The notes: generated by a model from the letters alone, not told the origin. Shown: positions 53,009 to 63,188, counted from the first letter of the stretch. The stretch is 64,000 nucleotides of DNA from an uncultured Flavobacteriaceae bacterium (GCA_905181835.1 CAJIZF010000001.1:124001-188000); one strand, 5' to 3'. Numbers and translations: made by a program.

Positions 53009-55975
53009 ATGAAAAAAATTATTTTGTTATTTAGTATCGTAATAGCTTCCATCTCTTGTTTTGGTCAAGTTGTAATTAATGAATATTCTGTCTCTAATCT
53101 TAGTAGTTATTTGGATAATTATGGCGGTGAAGAAGATTGGATTGAACTCTACAATACGAGTGCATCTTCCTTAAATATCGGGGGTTTTTACTTGAGCGAT
53201 AAAACTACCAATCCGTCAAAGTGGGAAATTCCTGAAGGAACCGTGATACCGGCTTATGGATATTTAGTTTTTTGGTGTTCTGGAAGAGATGAGGTTTCAG
53301 GAAATAATTATCATACAAATTTCAAACTCAAACAAACAAAAAATACCCAAGAGCACATTGTACTTTCTGATCCTAGTGGATCTATTCTTGAAGATATAGA
53401 ACTTCAAAAAACGCAATTAGAACATTCAATGGGTAAAACTCCAAACGGATCAGGCGATTGGAAAATTTATACAACCTCTACATTAGGCGATTCTAATTCA
53501 GGTGCTAATTACCTAACTTATGCAGAAACTCCTGTTATGAACTTAGAAGCTGGTTTTTATGAAGGGACTCAAAACGTTTCCATCACATCAGGCGAACCTA
53601 ATTCTTCGATTTATTATACGCTAAATGGATCGTTACCTTCAGAAGAATCAAATAGTTACTCTGGAGATTTAACATTATCAGGAACAAAAATAGTCAAAGC
53701 AATTGTAGTGTCTGAAAACCCAGAAATTTTACCAAGTTTTATTTCTTTCAACACCTATTTTATCGATGAAAACCATTCATTACCAGTGTTGTCAACATCA
53801 GCAGACGAACTTACCGTTTTATTAAATGGGGATCAGAGTTTAAGACCCCATGGTACAATTGAGTATTTTGATGCTCAAGGGAACAGAAAAGATGCTGGTT
53901 ACGGAGAGTACAATAAACACGGACAAGATTCGTGGCAATTTCCTCAGCGAAGTTTTGATTATATCGCCAGAGATGAAATGGGATACCATGATGCAATCAA
54001 CGATAAACTTTTAGAGTATTCTGAAAGAGAAAGTTTTCAGAGAATCATTATAAGAGCGTCAGGCGATGACAATTACCCAGGAATTGATTCGAGTGCTCAT
54101 ACCAGAGATGTTTTCATACAAAAATTAGCTAATAAAAATAATTTAAATGTCGACTTGAGAAGAGGAGATCGTTGTGTGGTATATGCAAATGGTGTATTTT
54201 GGGGTGTCTACTCCATAAGAGAAAAAGTAAGTGATTCTGATTATACCGATTTTTATTATGATCAAGATAAATACAATATACAATATTTGATGAACTGGGG
54301 AGGAACATGGGCACAGTATGGAGGACAAGATGCATTTGATGATTGGTACGAAATTCACTCCTTTGCTTTATCAAATGATTTATCTGTCCAAGCAAACTAC
54401 CAGCAAGTGGCTGATCAAATTGATGTGACTAGTTTAGTCGATTATATTTTAATTAACTCATTTGTAGTGTGTACCGATTGGATTAATTGGAATACCTCTT
54501 GGTGGAGAGGACTAGATCCCTCTGGCAGTCATTTAAAATGGGGTTATGTTTTATGGGATGAAGACGCAACTTTTAATCATTACATTAATTATACGGGAGT
54601 TCCTAATGAAAATCCAGATGCCGATCCATGTTATCCAGAAGGTATTACTGCAGATCCGGAACAACATATAGTACTTCTTAATAAATTATTAGAAAATGAG
54701 GAGTTTCGTCAATATTACATTACGCGATACATGGATTTGATGAATACCACATTTAAAGAAGAGGAAATGATAGGAGTTTTGGAAGACATAGAATACGCTA
54801 TTACACCAGATATGCCTCAACATATTGAAAGATGGGGAGGAAGTATGGACGAATGGCAAGATAATGTTCAAAAAATAAAAGATTTTATTATCGATAGAAT
54901 TGATTATATCCCTGGGGGGCTTAATGATTGTTATAATTTAACAGGCCCCTACAATATCACATTAAATGTAGAGCCTGAGGGAGCAGGTCAAATACAATTA
55001 AATTCAATAACCGTAGACACTAACGACTATCCGTGGAGTGGATCCTACAATGGAGGAATAACGATGTTGTTAGGGGCAGAGCAGAACAATGCAGATTACG
55101 TGTTTGATCACTGGGAACTGGACAACCATTCGGTAGTGGATGCTAATGCAATTAATACCTCGTTCTTTTTGGAGCAAGCTGAAAACGTAACGGCAGTATT
55201 CTCTTATGAAGGAGGCTCTGAAATTGTTATTAACGAAATTAATTACAAAGACTCACCTGGTTTTGAAGTGAAAGATTGGGTAGAATTGTATAACAATTCT
55301 GATATTTCGGTAGATATTTCCGGATGGGTATTCAAAGATAGTGACGATTTACACGAATTCATTATTCCATCAGGAACAGTCATGCCAGCAGGTTCTTATA
55401 TTGTATTAGCTCAAAGTTTAGCAGATTTTCAAACTTATTATCCTGACGTAAGTCCAGTTTTAGGCGATTTTGAATTTGGTTTAAGTGGAGGAGGAGAATT
55501 AATCCGATTGTATGATAATTCAGAGGTTTTAGTAGATTCTGTTGATTATGACGATGAAGATCCATGGCCAACTCAAGCAGACGGAAACGGACCAACACTT
55601 GAATTGATTGCTCCTGATTTAGATAATGATGAAGGTGAAAACTGGGACGCTTGCGCAGCACCAGGATTTGAATACGGTACTCCGGCTAGTCTTAATAACG
55701 ATTGTAGTTTAGGAACCGATGAAGTAGTAACAATGATGAGTATTTCTGTATATCCAAATCCTATGAAAACAACGGCAACAATTGTAGTTTCTAATACAAA
55801 CTCTAAGTTATCGATGAAAATGTATGATATATTAGGAAGAGAAATTCTTTCCAAGGAGACGAACGATAACACATTTATAATTTCAAGAGGTAACTTAAGT
55901 GCTGGCATTTATCTATTAAAAATAGTTGCAATGGATCAAACATTGGTTCAGACACAAAAACTTATTATTGAATAA
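53009..55975 (+). CDS. CotH kinase family T9SS cargo protein
   Basis: Large secreted protein of 988 residues. Signal peptide 1-19 (ending CFGQ). A lamin-tail domain covers about 20-150 (VVINEYSVSNLSSY), with a chitobiase-like fold near 172-245 (SIYYTLNGSLPS). The CotH domain spans about 250-640, with PQRSFDYIARDEMGYHDAIN, FIQKLANKNNLNVDLRRGDR, GVYSIREKVSDSDYTD and the metal-site-like WGYVLWDEDATFNHY. A repeat-type domain follows (650-740), then a second lamin-tail domain (745-885), and a type A T9SS sorting domain (from about 905) starting SVYPNPMKT and ending LLKIVAMDQTLVQTQKLIIE. CotH proteins are atypical kinases, and this one is predicted to be exported to the cell surface. It opens a four-gene operon. 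Confidence 0.9.
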   Translation: MKKIILLFSIVIASISCFGQVVINEYSVSNLSSYLDNYGGEEDWIELYNTSASSLNIGGFYLSDKTTNPSKWEIPEGTVIPAYGYLVFWCSGRDEVSGNNYHTNFKLKQTKNTQEHIVLSDPSGSILEDIELQKTQLEHSMGKTPNGSGDWKIYTTSTLGDSNSGANYLTYAETPVMNLEAGFYEGTQNVSITSGEPNSSIYYTLNGSLPSEESNSYSGDLTLSGTKIVKAIVVSENPEILPSFISFNTYFIDENHSLPVLSTSADELTVLLNGDQSLRPHGTIEYFDAQGNRKDAGYGEYNKHGQDSWQFPQRSFDYIARDEMGYHDAINDKLLEYSERESFQRIIIRASGDDNYPGIDSSAHTRDVFIQKLANKNNLNVDLRRGDRCVVYANGVFWGVYSIREKVSDSDYTDFYYDQDKYNIQYLMNWGGTWAQYGGQDAFDDWYEIHSFALSNDLSVQANYQQVADQIDVTSLVDYILINSFVVCTDWINWNTSWWRGLDPSGSHLKWGYVLWDEDATFNHYINYTGVPNENPDADPCYPEGITADPEQHIVLLNKLLENEEFRQYYITRYMDLMNTTFKEEEMIGVLEDIEYAITPDMPQHIERWGGSMDEWQDNVQKIKDFIIDRIDYIPGGLNDCYNLTGPYNITLNVEPEGAGQIQLNSITVDTNDYPWSGSYNGGITMLLGAEQNNADYVFDHWELDNHSVVDANAINTSFFLEQAENVTAVFSYEGGSEIVINEINYKDSPGFEVKDWVELYNNSDISVDISGWVFKDSDDLHEFIIPSGTVMPAGSYIVLAQSLADFQTYYPDVSPVLGDFEFGLSGGGELIRLYDNSEVLVDSVDYDDEDPWPTQADGNGPTLELIAPDLDNDEGENWDACAAPGFEYGTPASLNNDCSLGTDEVVTMMSISVYPNPMKTTATIVVSNTNSKLSMKMYDILGREILSKETNDNTFIISRGNLSAGIYLLKIVAMDQTLVQTQKLIIE

Positions 55976-55992
55976 AAAAATAGTAAAATAGT

Positions 55993-56706
55993 ATGTTTGA
56001 TTTTTCAAGTTTAACCAATAATTTAGAAGGGTCTAGCTTAACAAATGTGATCGTGATAGCGCTAGTCTCATTTGTTTTGTCTTCCCTGATAGCACTTATT
56101 TATCAGAAGACTTCGAGAGAACTTGAAAGCCCAAAATATTTTATACAAGCTCTAATACTAATATCTATTCCTGTTGCAACAGTAATGCAAGCAATTGGCG
56201 ATAGTCTGGCCAGAGGACTTGGGATGTTGGGGGCACTCGCCATCATTAGGTTCAGAACAACCCTTCGTAATCCAAGAAATATGGTATTTATGTTTACCTC
56301 AATTTCAGTTGGTATTGCAGCGGGGGTCTACGGGATAACGATCGCAGTTATTGGAACTATTGGTTTTTGTTTAGTGGTATTACTAATACATTATTCAGAT
56401 TTGAGTAAAAAAACAACGGTAATAGCGAGTTTACAATTTGATATTCCTAATGCTATTTTATTAGCATCTAATAAGCGTGATCTTATTGAAGATCATTTAA
56501 GTAATGCCTGTGTAAAGGTAAACTTATCAAAGTATGCCATTAATAATAAAAAAAGTGGAGATACTATAATTCAGATGGTTTCATTCGATTTTAAAATTAA
56601 AATAGAAAGCAAAGAAAAAGCACGAATATTAGTTAATGAACTAGCCATAATGGATGGGATATTTAATGTAAGGATAAATTTTAGAGATGATTATGAAAAA
56701 ATTTAA
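55993..56706 (+). CDS. DUF4956 membrane protein
   Basis: Inner-membrane protein of 237 residues with four N-terminal helices, followed by a cytoplasmic domain of about 90 residues. The pattern SLARGLGMLGALAIIRFRTTLRNPRNMVFMF is the DUF4956 signature (residues about 70-101); only its core is needed to recognise it. DUF4956 proteins often lie next to CotH and VTC (polyphosphate polymerase) genes; here CotH is 17 bases upstream but no VTC gene is present. The end overlaps the adaptor gene by 20 bases, so translation is coupled. Function unknown. Confidence 0.85.
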   Translation: MFDFSSLTNNLEGSSLTNVIVIALVSFVLSSLIALIYQKTSRELESPKYFIQALILISIPVATVMQAIGDSLARGLGMLGALAIIRFRTTLRNPRNMVFMFTSISVGIAAGVYGITIAVIGTIGFCLVVLLIHYSDLSKKTTVIASLQFDIPNAILLASNKRDLIEDHLSNACVKVNLSKYAINNKKSGDTIIQMVSFDFKIKIESKEKARILVNELAIMDGIFNVRINFRDDYEKI

Positions 56707-57700
56707 CCTTATCTATCTGGTTGCAGTAATAATCTGTGTTTTATTACTTTATTCTCTTTTTTTTAAAGCAGATAGTACCGTAACATTTTATGGATTTGCC
56801 GATAATAAAGAAACCGAAATTAGCATGGAAAATGCCATTGAAGTTGAAAAAATATTTGTAACCGTTGGTCAAAAAGTCGAAAAGGGTTCGCCATTATTAA
56901 ACGTGATATCAGCTACCTTACCTATTAAAACGAGCGATGTAGAATATAAAATTGAAGAACTGCAAACCAAGTATAATTTATGGAAATCTAATTTGGACTG
57001 GAGAATCCTTCAATACGAAATCGAATTGAAAGAGCAAACCAGTAAAATTCAATCACAGATAGATCAATTAAAAATTAAGCTTAATAACAATAAGGAATTA
57101 TCAAAAAAAATTAAAAGTATAAATTTAATGGATAGTGAATCCAATGAAATTATCAATCCAAGTCAAGTAAAATTAGCTTCACTAGAATTAGAACTAAAAC
57201 AAACACAAGAAATAATTCGCACTCAAATTAATAATTTAAAGAGTGAGCGATTTGCTCAAAACAACCCCTTACTTTCAGAAATCAGAGCACTAGAGGCACA
57301 ACTAGACTATTATAAAAAAAGAAAAAGAGATGAGCTTATTTTGGCCCCATCAGATGGGTTAATTGGAAATATACATTGTAAAGAAGGAGAAAAAATAGCT
57401 TCGTTTGGAGCGCTTATTTCTTTTTATGAAGAAAGCCCCAACTTGGTGGTAGGTTATATTCATGAAGAACTTATCCTAAAAATAAATATAAACGATTCAA
57501 TAAGCATATTTTCAAGTTCAAGACCTGATATCCAAAATAAAGGAGTCGTAAAAACTTTAGGTTCCAGAATTGTAGAAATTCCGCCAAGACTCAGAAAAAT
57601 TAAAGAGCTAAAAACTTTTGGTAGAGAAATCATTATAGAAATTCCCTCAGACAACCCTTTTCTGCAAAAAGAAAAAGTGATTTTAAATTTAGTTTACTAA
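56687..57700 (+). CDS. HlyD-like periplasmic adaptor
   Basis: Membrane fusion protein of 337 residues. Anchor at about residues 8-26, first lipoyl half (NAIEVEKIFVTVGQKVEKGS) near 48-68, a long helical hairpin (75-220) with coiled-coil character, second lipoyl half (LILAPSDGLIGNIHCKEGEK), then a barrel domain. The start at 56687 is used, but ATG 56693 (MKKFNLIYLV) is equally plausible. No ABC, MFS or RND pump gene is adjacent; the DUF4956 protein is the only inner-membrane partner in the operon. Confidence 0.82.
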   Translation: MIMKKFNLIYLVAVIICVLLLYSLFFKADSTVTFYGFADNKETEISMENAIEVEKIFVTVGQKVEKGSPLLNVISATLPIKTSDVEYKIEELQTKYNLWKSNLDWRILQYEIELKEQTSKIQSQIDQLKIKLNNNKELSKKIKSINLMDSESNEIINPSQVKLASLELELKQTQEIIRTQINNLKSERFAQNNPLLSEIRALEAQLDYYKKRKRDELILAPSDGLIGNIHCKEGEKIASFGALISFYEESPNLVVGYIHEELILKININDSISIFSSSRPDIQNKGVVKTLGSRIVEIPPRLRKIKELKTFGREIIIEIPSDNPFLQKEKVILNLVY

Positions 57701-57712
57701 TAGATTTCTTGT

Positions 57713-58989
57713 ATGATGAGTCTTCTTTTTAAAATAGTAAAGATCAAATCAAGACGTATTTTACTCACGTTACTCTTTGCTGGAGTTGCAGTAACTCAAG
57801 CTCAAGAAAAGCAATCATTAACCACTTTTTTGAGCTCAATAAATAAGTCTGAGTTGGCCGTTAAAGATTCTACGACCAGTTCACTACTCAATAGTAAAAA
57901 TTATAACATACCGCTTATAAAGAGTGCTCAATTTAGATTAGAAACTAGACGTTTTATTGAAACATTCCAAGAGTATTCATTGACGAATTAAACCCAATAC
58001 TCTAAGAGAACAATCGAGCCAAAAAAATATTTACTCCAATAAAATTCAGGAAGTTCATTTAGAAAATAAAATAGAGATCAACCAGGACTTAAAAAGCAGG
58101 TATTTGTTTGCGCTGGATTATATCTTCAATAATAAAATGGAATTACTTTTATTAACTAAACAACAACAAATAAATGACAAACTAACCTTGTTAGGACATC
58201 AAGTTTTCGATGAAAATTTTGAAATTAAAGAGGTGATAGAATCAGAAGAAGATTTATTAGCAACCCATCTAAAAATTATACAGCTAAAAAAAACTAGAGA
58301 AGATCAAGAGGAGTACCTGAAAAAAGTTTTTGGTCTGGATGCAGTGCCAATTGAAACTAACAATTTAATCAGTCCGGAACAAATTATAGATTTTCCCATC
58401 TCGGACTCTGTATCCTATGAGTATTCATTCCTGTCACTTCAAAAATTAAAAATGAATACCCTGGAAAATGAAATGAATTTATCCATTGCAAAATCCAGGC
58501 AATTATTAGATTTTGTTCAAGCAAAATATATCGGAAAATCAGAAAATTTATTTGAAGACAATTTGTCCATAGGTTTGGGAATCAACTTGCCTTTTTTTGG
58601 TGCTGCCAGACAAGATAAAAGTGAATTTTATTTTGAAAAGACCGTTAAAGAAAGCAAATTAAATAATGAATTAAAAAACTATCAACTAAAAGTATCATTC
58701 GCTAAAAATGCGTATAACACCTCGATTGTAAATTATACGATATTAAAAAAACAAAACGAAAATAGCAGTGTGTCGTCGATCTACGAAGCCTATCAAAAAA
58801 TGGATGGTGTATCGCCATTACTGCTTTTAAAACTTAAGATTCTTCAAAATAAAAAAGATATTGAAATTCTAAAGTTTCGAACACGAACTCTATAAAGCTT
58901 ATATAGAAATAGTATCCTTAAATGAGCAATTGTTTCAAGAACCACTCTTAAATTACCTCTCTCCAAGCCTTGAATTATTAGAAAATTAA
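57713..58989 (+). pseudogene. TolC-like outer membrane protein with two frameshifts
   Basis: OEP-type helical protein that would pair with the upstream adaptor. Frame 1 (57713 to about 57982) has the signal region RILLTLLFAGVAVTQAQ. Frame 2 carries LRIKPNTLREQSSQKNIYS and runs to about 58877 (LGINLPFFGAARQDKS). Frame 3 ends KFEHELYKAYIEIVSLNEQL and closes at 58989. Removing one A at 57983 and one C at 58878 gives a continuous 424-residue protein with long helices, a normal TolC length. Both changes are single-base insertions, so errors in the sequence are likely. As it stands the first frame stops at 57991. Confidence 0.75.
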
Positions 58990-59090
58990 TCGAATCTAAT
59001 TTCTTTTTATTATTAATTAAAATTCAATAGCTAGACCTTAATTTTTGATTAGTTTTGCCTCTTGATTTTTTAAATAGTAATTTTTAATTA

Positions 59091-59915
59091 ATGAAGTTTT
59101 GTTCAATTATAGCGATGACGATTTTTATAGCGCATGGCTATGCTCAAGATCTAAATACAAGCCCTAGTTCGGCTTATAAAAAAGGCGATTTTTTTTTAAC
59201 TTGGGGTTATAATTGGTCCTGGTACAGCAATTCAGATATTAAATTTAAAGGCGATCATTATCATTTCGAATTAAAAAGTGTCAAAGCAGCCGATCGCCCC
59301 ACTCGTTTTACAGCCGAAAACTATTTTCACCCCTCTAATTTAACCACACCACAATACAATTTTAGGCTGGGCTACTTTGTGAACGATCGTTACAGCATAT
59401 CCATAGGCCTCGACCACATGAAATACATAGCCCTACCAAATCAGCCAGTAGCTATTTATGGAGAAATCCAAAATTCAGGAACTTTATACGATGGGGTCTA
59501 TAATGGAGAAAGCATCTTATTAGAAGAAGGATTTTTAGAATTTGAGCATACCGACGGACTAAACTATATCAATGCGGAGCTTAGAAGAGCAGATCATTTA
59601 CTGGTACTCCACGAAAAAATTAAGCTGCACGCCCTCTTTGGTGCTGGGCTTGGAGCCATATATCCCAGAACCAATGCGGTCGTTTTAAATAAGAACCGCT
59701 ACGACCAATTTAATGTTGCCGGATATGGTTTGCATGCCCTCTTTGGAGTAGGACTTACCTTTTTCAAAAATCTAAGGCTGCAAACTGAACTAAAAGGAGG
59801 GTACATTAACCTGCCAAATGTAAGAACCACCTCCAGTACCTCCGATAGTGCCAGTCACTCTTTCTTTTTTGCTCAATACAACTTTAGTATTGGTGGAACT
59901 TTTAATATTCTTTAG
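59091..59915 (+). CDS. Outer membrane beta-barrel protein of unknown function
   Basis: Protein of 274 residues with a signal peptide (residues 1-18, ending GYAQ) and many amphipathic strands, including KKGDFFLTWGYNWSWYSNSD and NDRYSISIGLDHMKYIAL. The last strand (FSIGGTFNIL) suits an outer-membrane barrel. I recognise no named family. Codon use in this gene looks somewhat less AT-biased than the genes before it. The stop overlaps the convergent TIGR04283 gene by four bases. It may belong with the CotH unit or with the arsenosugar operon by position only. Confidence 0.7.
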   Translation: MKFCSIIAMTIFIAHGYAQDLNTSPSSAYKKGDFFLTWGYNWSWYSNSDIKFKGDHYHFELKSVKAADRPTRFTAENYFHPSNLTTPQYNFRLGYFVNDRYSISIGLDHMKYIALPNQPVAIYGEIQNSGTLYDGVYNGESILLEEGFLEFEHTDGLNYINAELRRADHLLVLHEKIKLHALFGAGLGAIYPRTNAVVLNKNRYDQFNVAGYGLHALFGVGLTFFKNLRLQTELKGGYINLPNVRTTSSTSDSASHSFFFAQYNFSIGGTFNIL

Positions 59916-60619
59916 GTAGCGATGTGCCTCTTGTAATAACGATATAGTGCAGTTGCATCAGCGCCCAACCATTTTTTTATATAGATAGCCCAAAAATGAT
60001 ATTGTAAGGTCCAAATGCCTTTTTGTTCATACAATCTTGCTGAGGTACAAATCCATTTTTGAATCACTGTAAATTGATTTCTTTTATAAAGCTCCTTAAT
60101 TAAAATTTGATCCTCGTAAATGATATAATCCTCGTTAAAGCCACCAATCTCGTCAAATAAAGTAGCAGTGATGTATTGGCTTTGATCACCGCCTCTGCAA
60201 GCGCTCCAATTAAATTGAGTAAACCAAGAGGCAAGTTTTAACCACCAATGCGGATGGTTAAATTTCATTTTAAAACAACCTGCCAAGTTTCCCTTTTTGA
60301 CCTCGTCGATAAGGTATTGATCAAAATTTTTGGGAGGATAACTATCGGCGTGTAAAAAATATAAAATAGCGCCATTGGCCTGAAGTCTCCCTCGATTCAT
60401 TTGTTTGGCCCTACCACGCTCCGAAGATATTAATGCTATATGATGATGATTTTTAATATAGTTTTCGATTTTGCTGATGGATCCATCGGTACTTCCTCCG
60501 TCTACGATAAGTAACTCAAAACTATTATTTTTACTGCTATGTTGCTCCAGATGCTCCAGTAAAGAAATAATGTTTTTCTCTTCATTTAAAATGGGGATGA
60601 TAATCGATATTTTAATCAT
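59912..60619 (-). CDS. TIGR04283 family arsenosugar biosynthesis glycosyltransferase
   Basis: GT2-type transferase of 235 residues. N terminus ISIIIPILNEEKNIISLLEHL, first acidic site VDGGSTDGS, and the DxD-like YFLHADSYPPKNFD are intact; the acceptor-side motif YEDQILIKELYKR is also present. NCBI names this family as arsenosugar-biosynthesis glycosyltransferase, and the neighbours here (ArsM, phosphorylase, a TIGR04282 transferase) agree. It is the last gene of the operon and overlaps DUF547 by eight bases. Confidence 0.88.
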   Translation of the reverse strand: MIKISIIIPILNEEKNIISLLEHLEQHSSKNNSFELLIVDGGSTDGSISKIENYIKNHHHIALISSERGRAKQMNRGRLQANGAILYFLHADSYPPKNFDQYLIDEVKKGNLAGCFKMKFNHPHWWLKLASWFTQFNWSACRGGDQSQYITATLFDEIGGFNEDYIIYEDQILIKELYKRNQFTVIQKWICTSARLYEQKGIWTLQYHFWAIYIKKWLGADATALYRYYKRHIAT

Positions 60620-61346
60620 TTAACCCCCAATTATAATCCTTAAAAGATATTGTTGCATCGCTAGCAATAGTAATATCAGTATATCTATTTAAAAAATCAA
60701 TCAGGCTTCCTTCTTGCTTAAAATCCTTTGTAAACCATTTAAATATTTTTGAAAGTTCAACTGAATTTGTAGTAATGTTATTTTTAGTGGTATCTGCCAA
60801 AAACTCCTTGCTTGCCATATTTAAGAGGCGGTTAATATTTTGATTACTAAAAGCCTCATTTTGCAATTTTGGACAAGATATGGAAGCACAGACAATCCCA
60901 AAATGAATTCTGGGATCGCCCATTTTTCTTAATATATCATGTTCAATATTATTTAAAGACAGCGATTTTTTTGCAATGGTAATAACCTTGATATTCCATG
61001 GACTGTAAATATCCTTAATACTAGAAATAGGATATCGATCCACAATCAATTGAATCGTTAATGCATTGTAGGCATTGATCCAAAAAGCCATTTTTTGATT
61101 TTTTGACCAAGTCTCTGAAGGTCTTGAATTGGAAAGCCATTCCAAGTAAGCATTCAGCTCTGCTAGGTCATTTTTAAACCCAAGATAATCTACCTTTCCT
61201 TGTTCACTTACGTGTTTTTTTAGTAATAAATTCCAGGTAGTGTGGTTTACGGTGTTGTTACAAGGAGCCGTCTCCGATGCAAAATTATTTTTGCTAAGGA
61301 ACAGTACGACTATAATAACTACTATTTTTTTCATAAGTTGATACAC
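60612..61346 (-). CDS. DUF547 protein (arsenosugar operon member)
   Basis: Exported protein of 244 residues with an N-terminal signal segment (residues 5-23). DUF547 signatures are AFWINAYNALTIQL and HFGIVCASISCPKLQNEAF, the latter with a Cys-x4-Cys pair. The family has no settled reaction. It lies between ArsM and the TIGR04283 transferase in a compact operon, so a periplasmic step or handling role for the arsenic-containing product is possible; this is inference from position. The start may be the internal ATG five codons in. Confidence 0.82.
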   Translation of the reverse strand: MYQLMKKIVVIIVVLFLSKNNFASETAPCNNTVNHTTWNLLLKKHVSEQGKVDYLGFKNDLAELNAYLEWLSNSRPSETWSKNQKMAFWINAYNALTIQLIVDRYPISSIKDIYSPWNIKVITIAKKSLSLNNIEHDILRKMGDPRIHFGIVCASISCPKLQNEAFSNQNINRLLNMASKEFLADTTKNNITTNSVELSKIFKWFTKDFKQEGSLIDFLNRYTDITIASDATISFKDYNWGLND

Positions 61347-61391
61347 TCAATATTCGGCTACAAATTTATGCAGCTCTTTTAATTGGCTGGC

Positions 61392-62360
61392 TTAACAACA
61401 ACCTCCACCATCGTAATGGTAGGTGGACTCAGAAATATGAATATCATTTCTTTTTAAATCCTTTAATTGTTTTGCTGTTTTATCACAAATAGCAAGTGGT
61501 TGATTTTTAACCAATACATGTCCTTTATGGTCGTCAAAAAAATTATCGTCTCCATAATAAATTGCTGCTTTACCAGTAAAAATACAAGGGCCATCTGGCA
61601 AAACAGGATCTTTAATAGCGGCAATTTCGATACTTTCGATATAGATCAATTCTTCTGTTGGGTAATTTTTTGGATCTAAAATTCGATAGGGTTTTCTGGC
61701 CCTAATTTCGATGGTTCCAAAACCAACATCGGTGAGCGCTTTTACATAGTCTTTAATCGGTAAGCTACCGCTTAAGCACAATGCCCTCAAGCGCTCATCG
61801 TTTCTAAGGGTTTCGTTCATTGGTTGTTCGCAGGTAGGGTCACTCATCACCAATCTTCCATGAGGTTTTAAAACGCGATACATTTCTTTGATTGCTCGTT
61901 TTAAATCTTCCGCTTTAAAAATGTTAAATAAACAATTCTGGGCAGCAACATCGATGGAGTTATCCTCAACGGGAAGGTTGAGGGCATCTCCTTTTTTTAA
62001 TTCTACAAACTCACTTTTAAACCAAGGGTTTAATGCTTCTGCTTCTTTAAAATTTTTCTGAGAAGCTTCCAGCATTTCATCGACTACATCGATTCCTACA
62101 ACACCTCCCTTTTGTCTCGAAAAATAGGAAAACTGTAATAGCTCCATACCGCCTCCAACACCTACATACAATGTTTTTGGATTATTGGTTAAATCCCTGG
62201 CATTAACAGTGCTGCCACAGCCATAATTCATTTCCTGCATTATTTTCGGAATTTTTAAGCCTGGAAGTTCCCAAATAGGGTTGGTGGTACAGCAAAGACC
62301 TACATCGGGTGTTAATGCTGCTTCTTTATATACATCGTGGGTGGTTTGTAAATAACTCAT
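61392..62360 (-). CDS. arsM: Arsenosugar biosynthesis arsenite methyltransferase ArsM
   Basis: SAM-dependent As(III) methyltransferase of 322 residues. The SAM-binding motif I is YVGVGGGMELLQF (about residues 66-78), motif II is near GVVGIDVVDEML, and VAAQNCLFNIF is the motif IV-like region. Cysteines likely to bind arsenic occur in DVGLCCTTNP (Cys23 and Cys24), YGCGST and CLFNIF, and the protein ends GGGCC. In arsenosugar synthesis ArsM supplies dimethylarsenic for a radical SAM enzyme (ArsS), which is probably encoded beyond the window. It starts three bases after the phosphorylase gene ends. Confidence 0.92.
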   Translation of the reverse strand: MSYLQTTHDVYKEAALTPDVGLCCTTNPIWELPGLKIPKIMQEMNYGCGSTVNARDLTNNPKTLYVGVGGGMELLQFSYFSRQKGGVVGIDVVDEMLEASQKNFKEAEALNPWFKSEFVELKKGDALNLPVEDNSIDVAAQNCLFNIFKAEDLKRAIKEMYRVLKPHGRLVMSDPTCEQPMNETLRNDERLRALCLSGSLPIKDYVKALTDVGFGTIEIRARKPYRILDPKNYPTEELIYIESIEIAAIKDPVLPDGPCIFTGKAAIYYGDDNFFDDHKGHVLVKNQPLAICDKTAKQLKDLKRNDIHISESTYHYDGGGCC

Positions 62361-62363
62361 TGT

Positions 62364-63176
62364 TTATAATTCTTTAATTAGTTCTTTAAATAATAAAATC
62401 ATATCGGGTTCTGCCTTTCCAGCAATTTTAATAATGTCATCAATATCGACAGGCTGAAGGTGATCTGGATCGCATTCATCAGTAAGAACAGAAACTGCAG
62501 CCACTGGCACTTTTAAATGATTGGCGACAATTATTTCTGGAACCGTACTCATTCCTACGGCATCTGCCCCTATAATTTGTAAATATCGATATTCTGCTCT
62601 AGTTTCTAGTTGAGGTCCCATCACACTCGCATAGACTCCTTTCTGGAGATTAATATGCTTAGATGTTGCAATAGCAATCAGCTTCCTATTCATTTGGGCA
62701 TCGTAAGGCTCACTCATATCCACAAAACGGTTTCCCATCGCCTCAATTCCTTTGTAGGCCAGAGGAGATCCTCCTTGTAAATTAATATGATCATCAATTA
62801 ACATCAGTTCTCCTTTTTTAAATTTTTTATTAATTGCCCCGGCTGCATTACTCACCAATAATTTTTTAATTCCTAATTGGTGCATCACGCGTATTGGAAA
62901 GGTCACGTCGTAAGTCGAATATCCTTCATATAGGTGAAACCTGCCTTGCATGACAATTACTTTTTTACCAGCTAAGGTTCCATATATTAATTTTCCTTTA
63001 TGAAACTCTACGGTAGCGGTCGGAAAATTGGGAATGTGGTTGTAACTAGCGGTACTCTCTTTTTCTATTTCATCGACTAATTTACCCAATCCTGTCCCCA
63101 ATACAATTCCTATTTCAGGAGCATCAAATCCTTTATTTTTTAAATAATCTACCGCTTCTTGTATGTATTTCTTCAT
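62364..63176 (-). CDS. Purine-nucleoside phosphorylase (arsenosugar operon)
   Basis: Trimeric-type PNP of 270 residues. Motifs are EIGIVLGTGLGKLVDEI, VMQGRFHLYEGYSTYDVTFP, LLVSNAAGAINKKFKKGEL and VYASVMGPQLETRAEYRYL, with ADAVGMSTVPEIIVANH near the end; all key positions look intact. It cleaves the adenine-ribose bond of nucleosides by phosphorolysis. In this operon it would process the adenosyl-type arsenic nucleoside made by ArsM and a radical SAM enzyme, in addition to or instead of housekeeping salvage. It lies 12 bases after the TIGR04282 gene. Confidence 0.93.
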   Translation of the reverse strand: MKKYIQEAVDYLKNKGFDAPEIGIVLGTGLGKLVDEIEKESTASYNHIPNFPTATVEFHKGKLIYGTLAGKKVIVMQGRFHLYEGYSTYDVTFPIRVMHQLGIKKLLVSNAAGAINKKFKKGELMLIDDHINLQGGSPLAYKGIEAMGNRFVDMSEPYDAQMNRKLIAIATSKHINLQKGVYASVMGPQLETRAEYRYLQIIGADAVGMSTVPEIIVANHLKVPVAAVSVLTDECDPDHLQPVDIDDIIKIAGKAEPDMILLFKELIKEL

Positions 63177-63188
63177 GTTTTTTTTATT

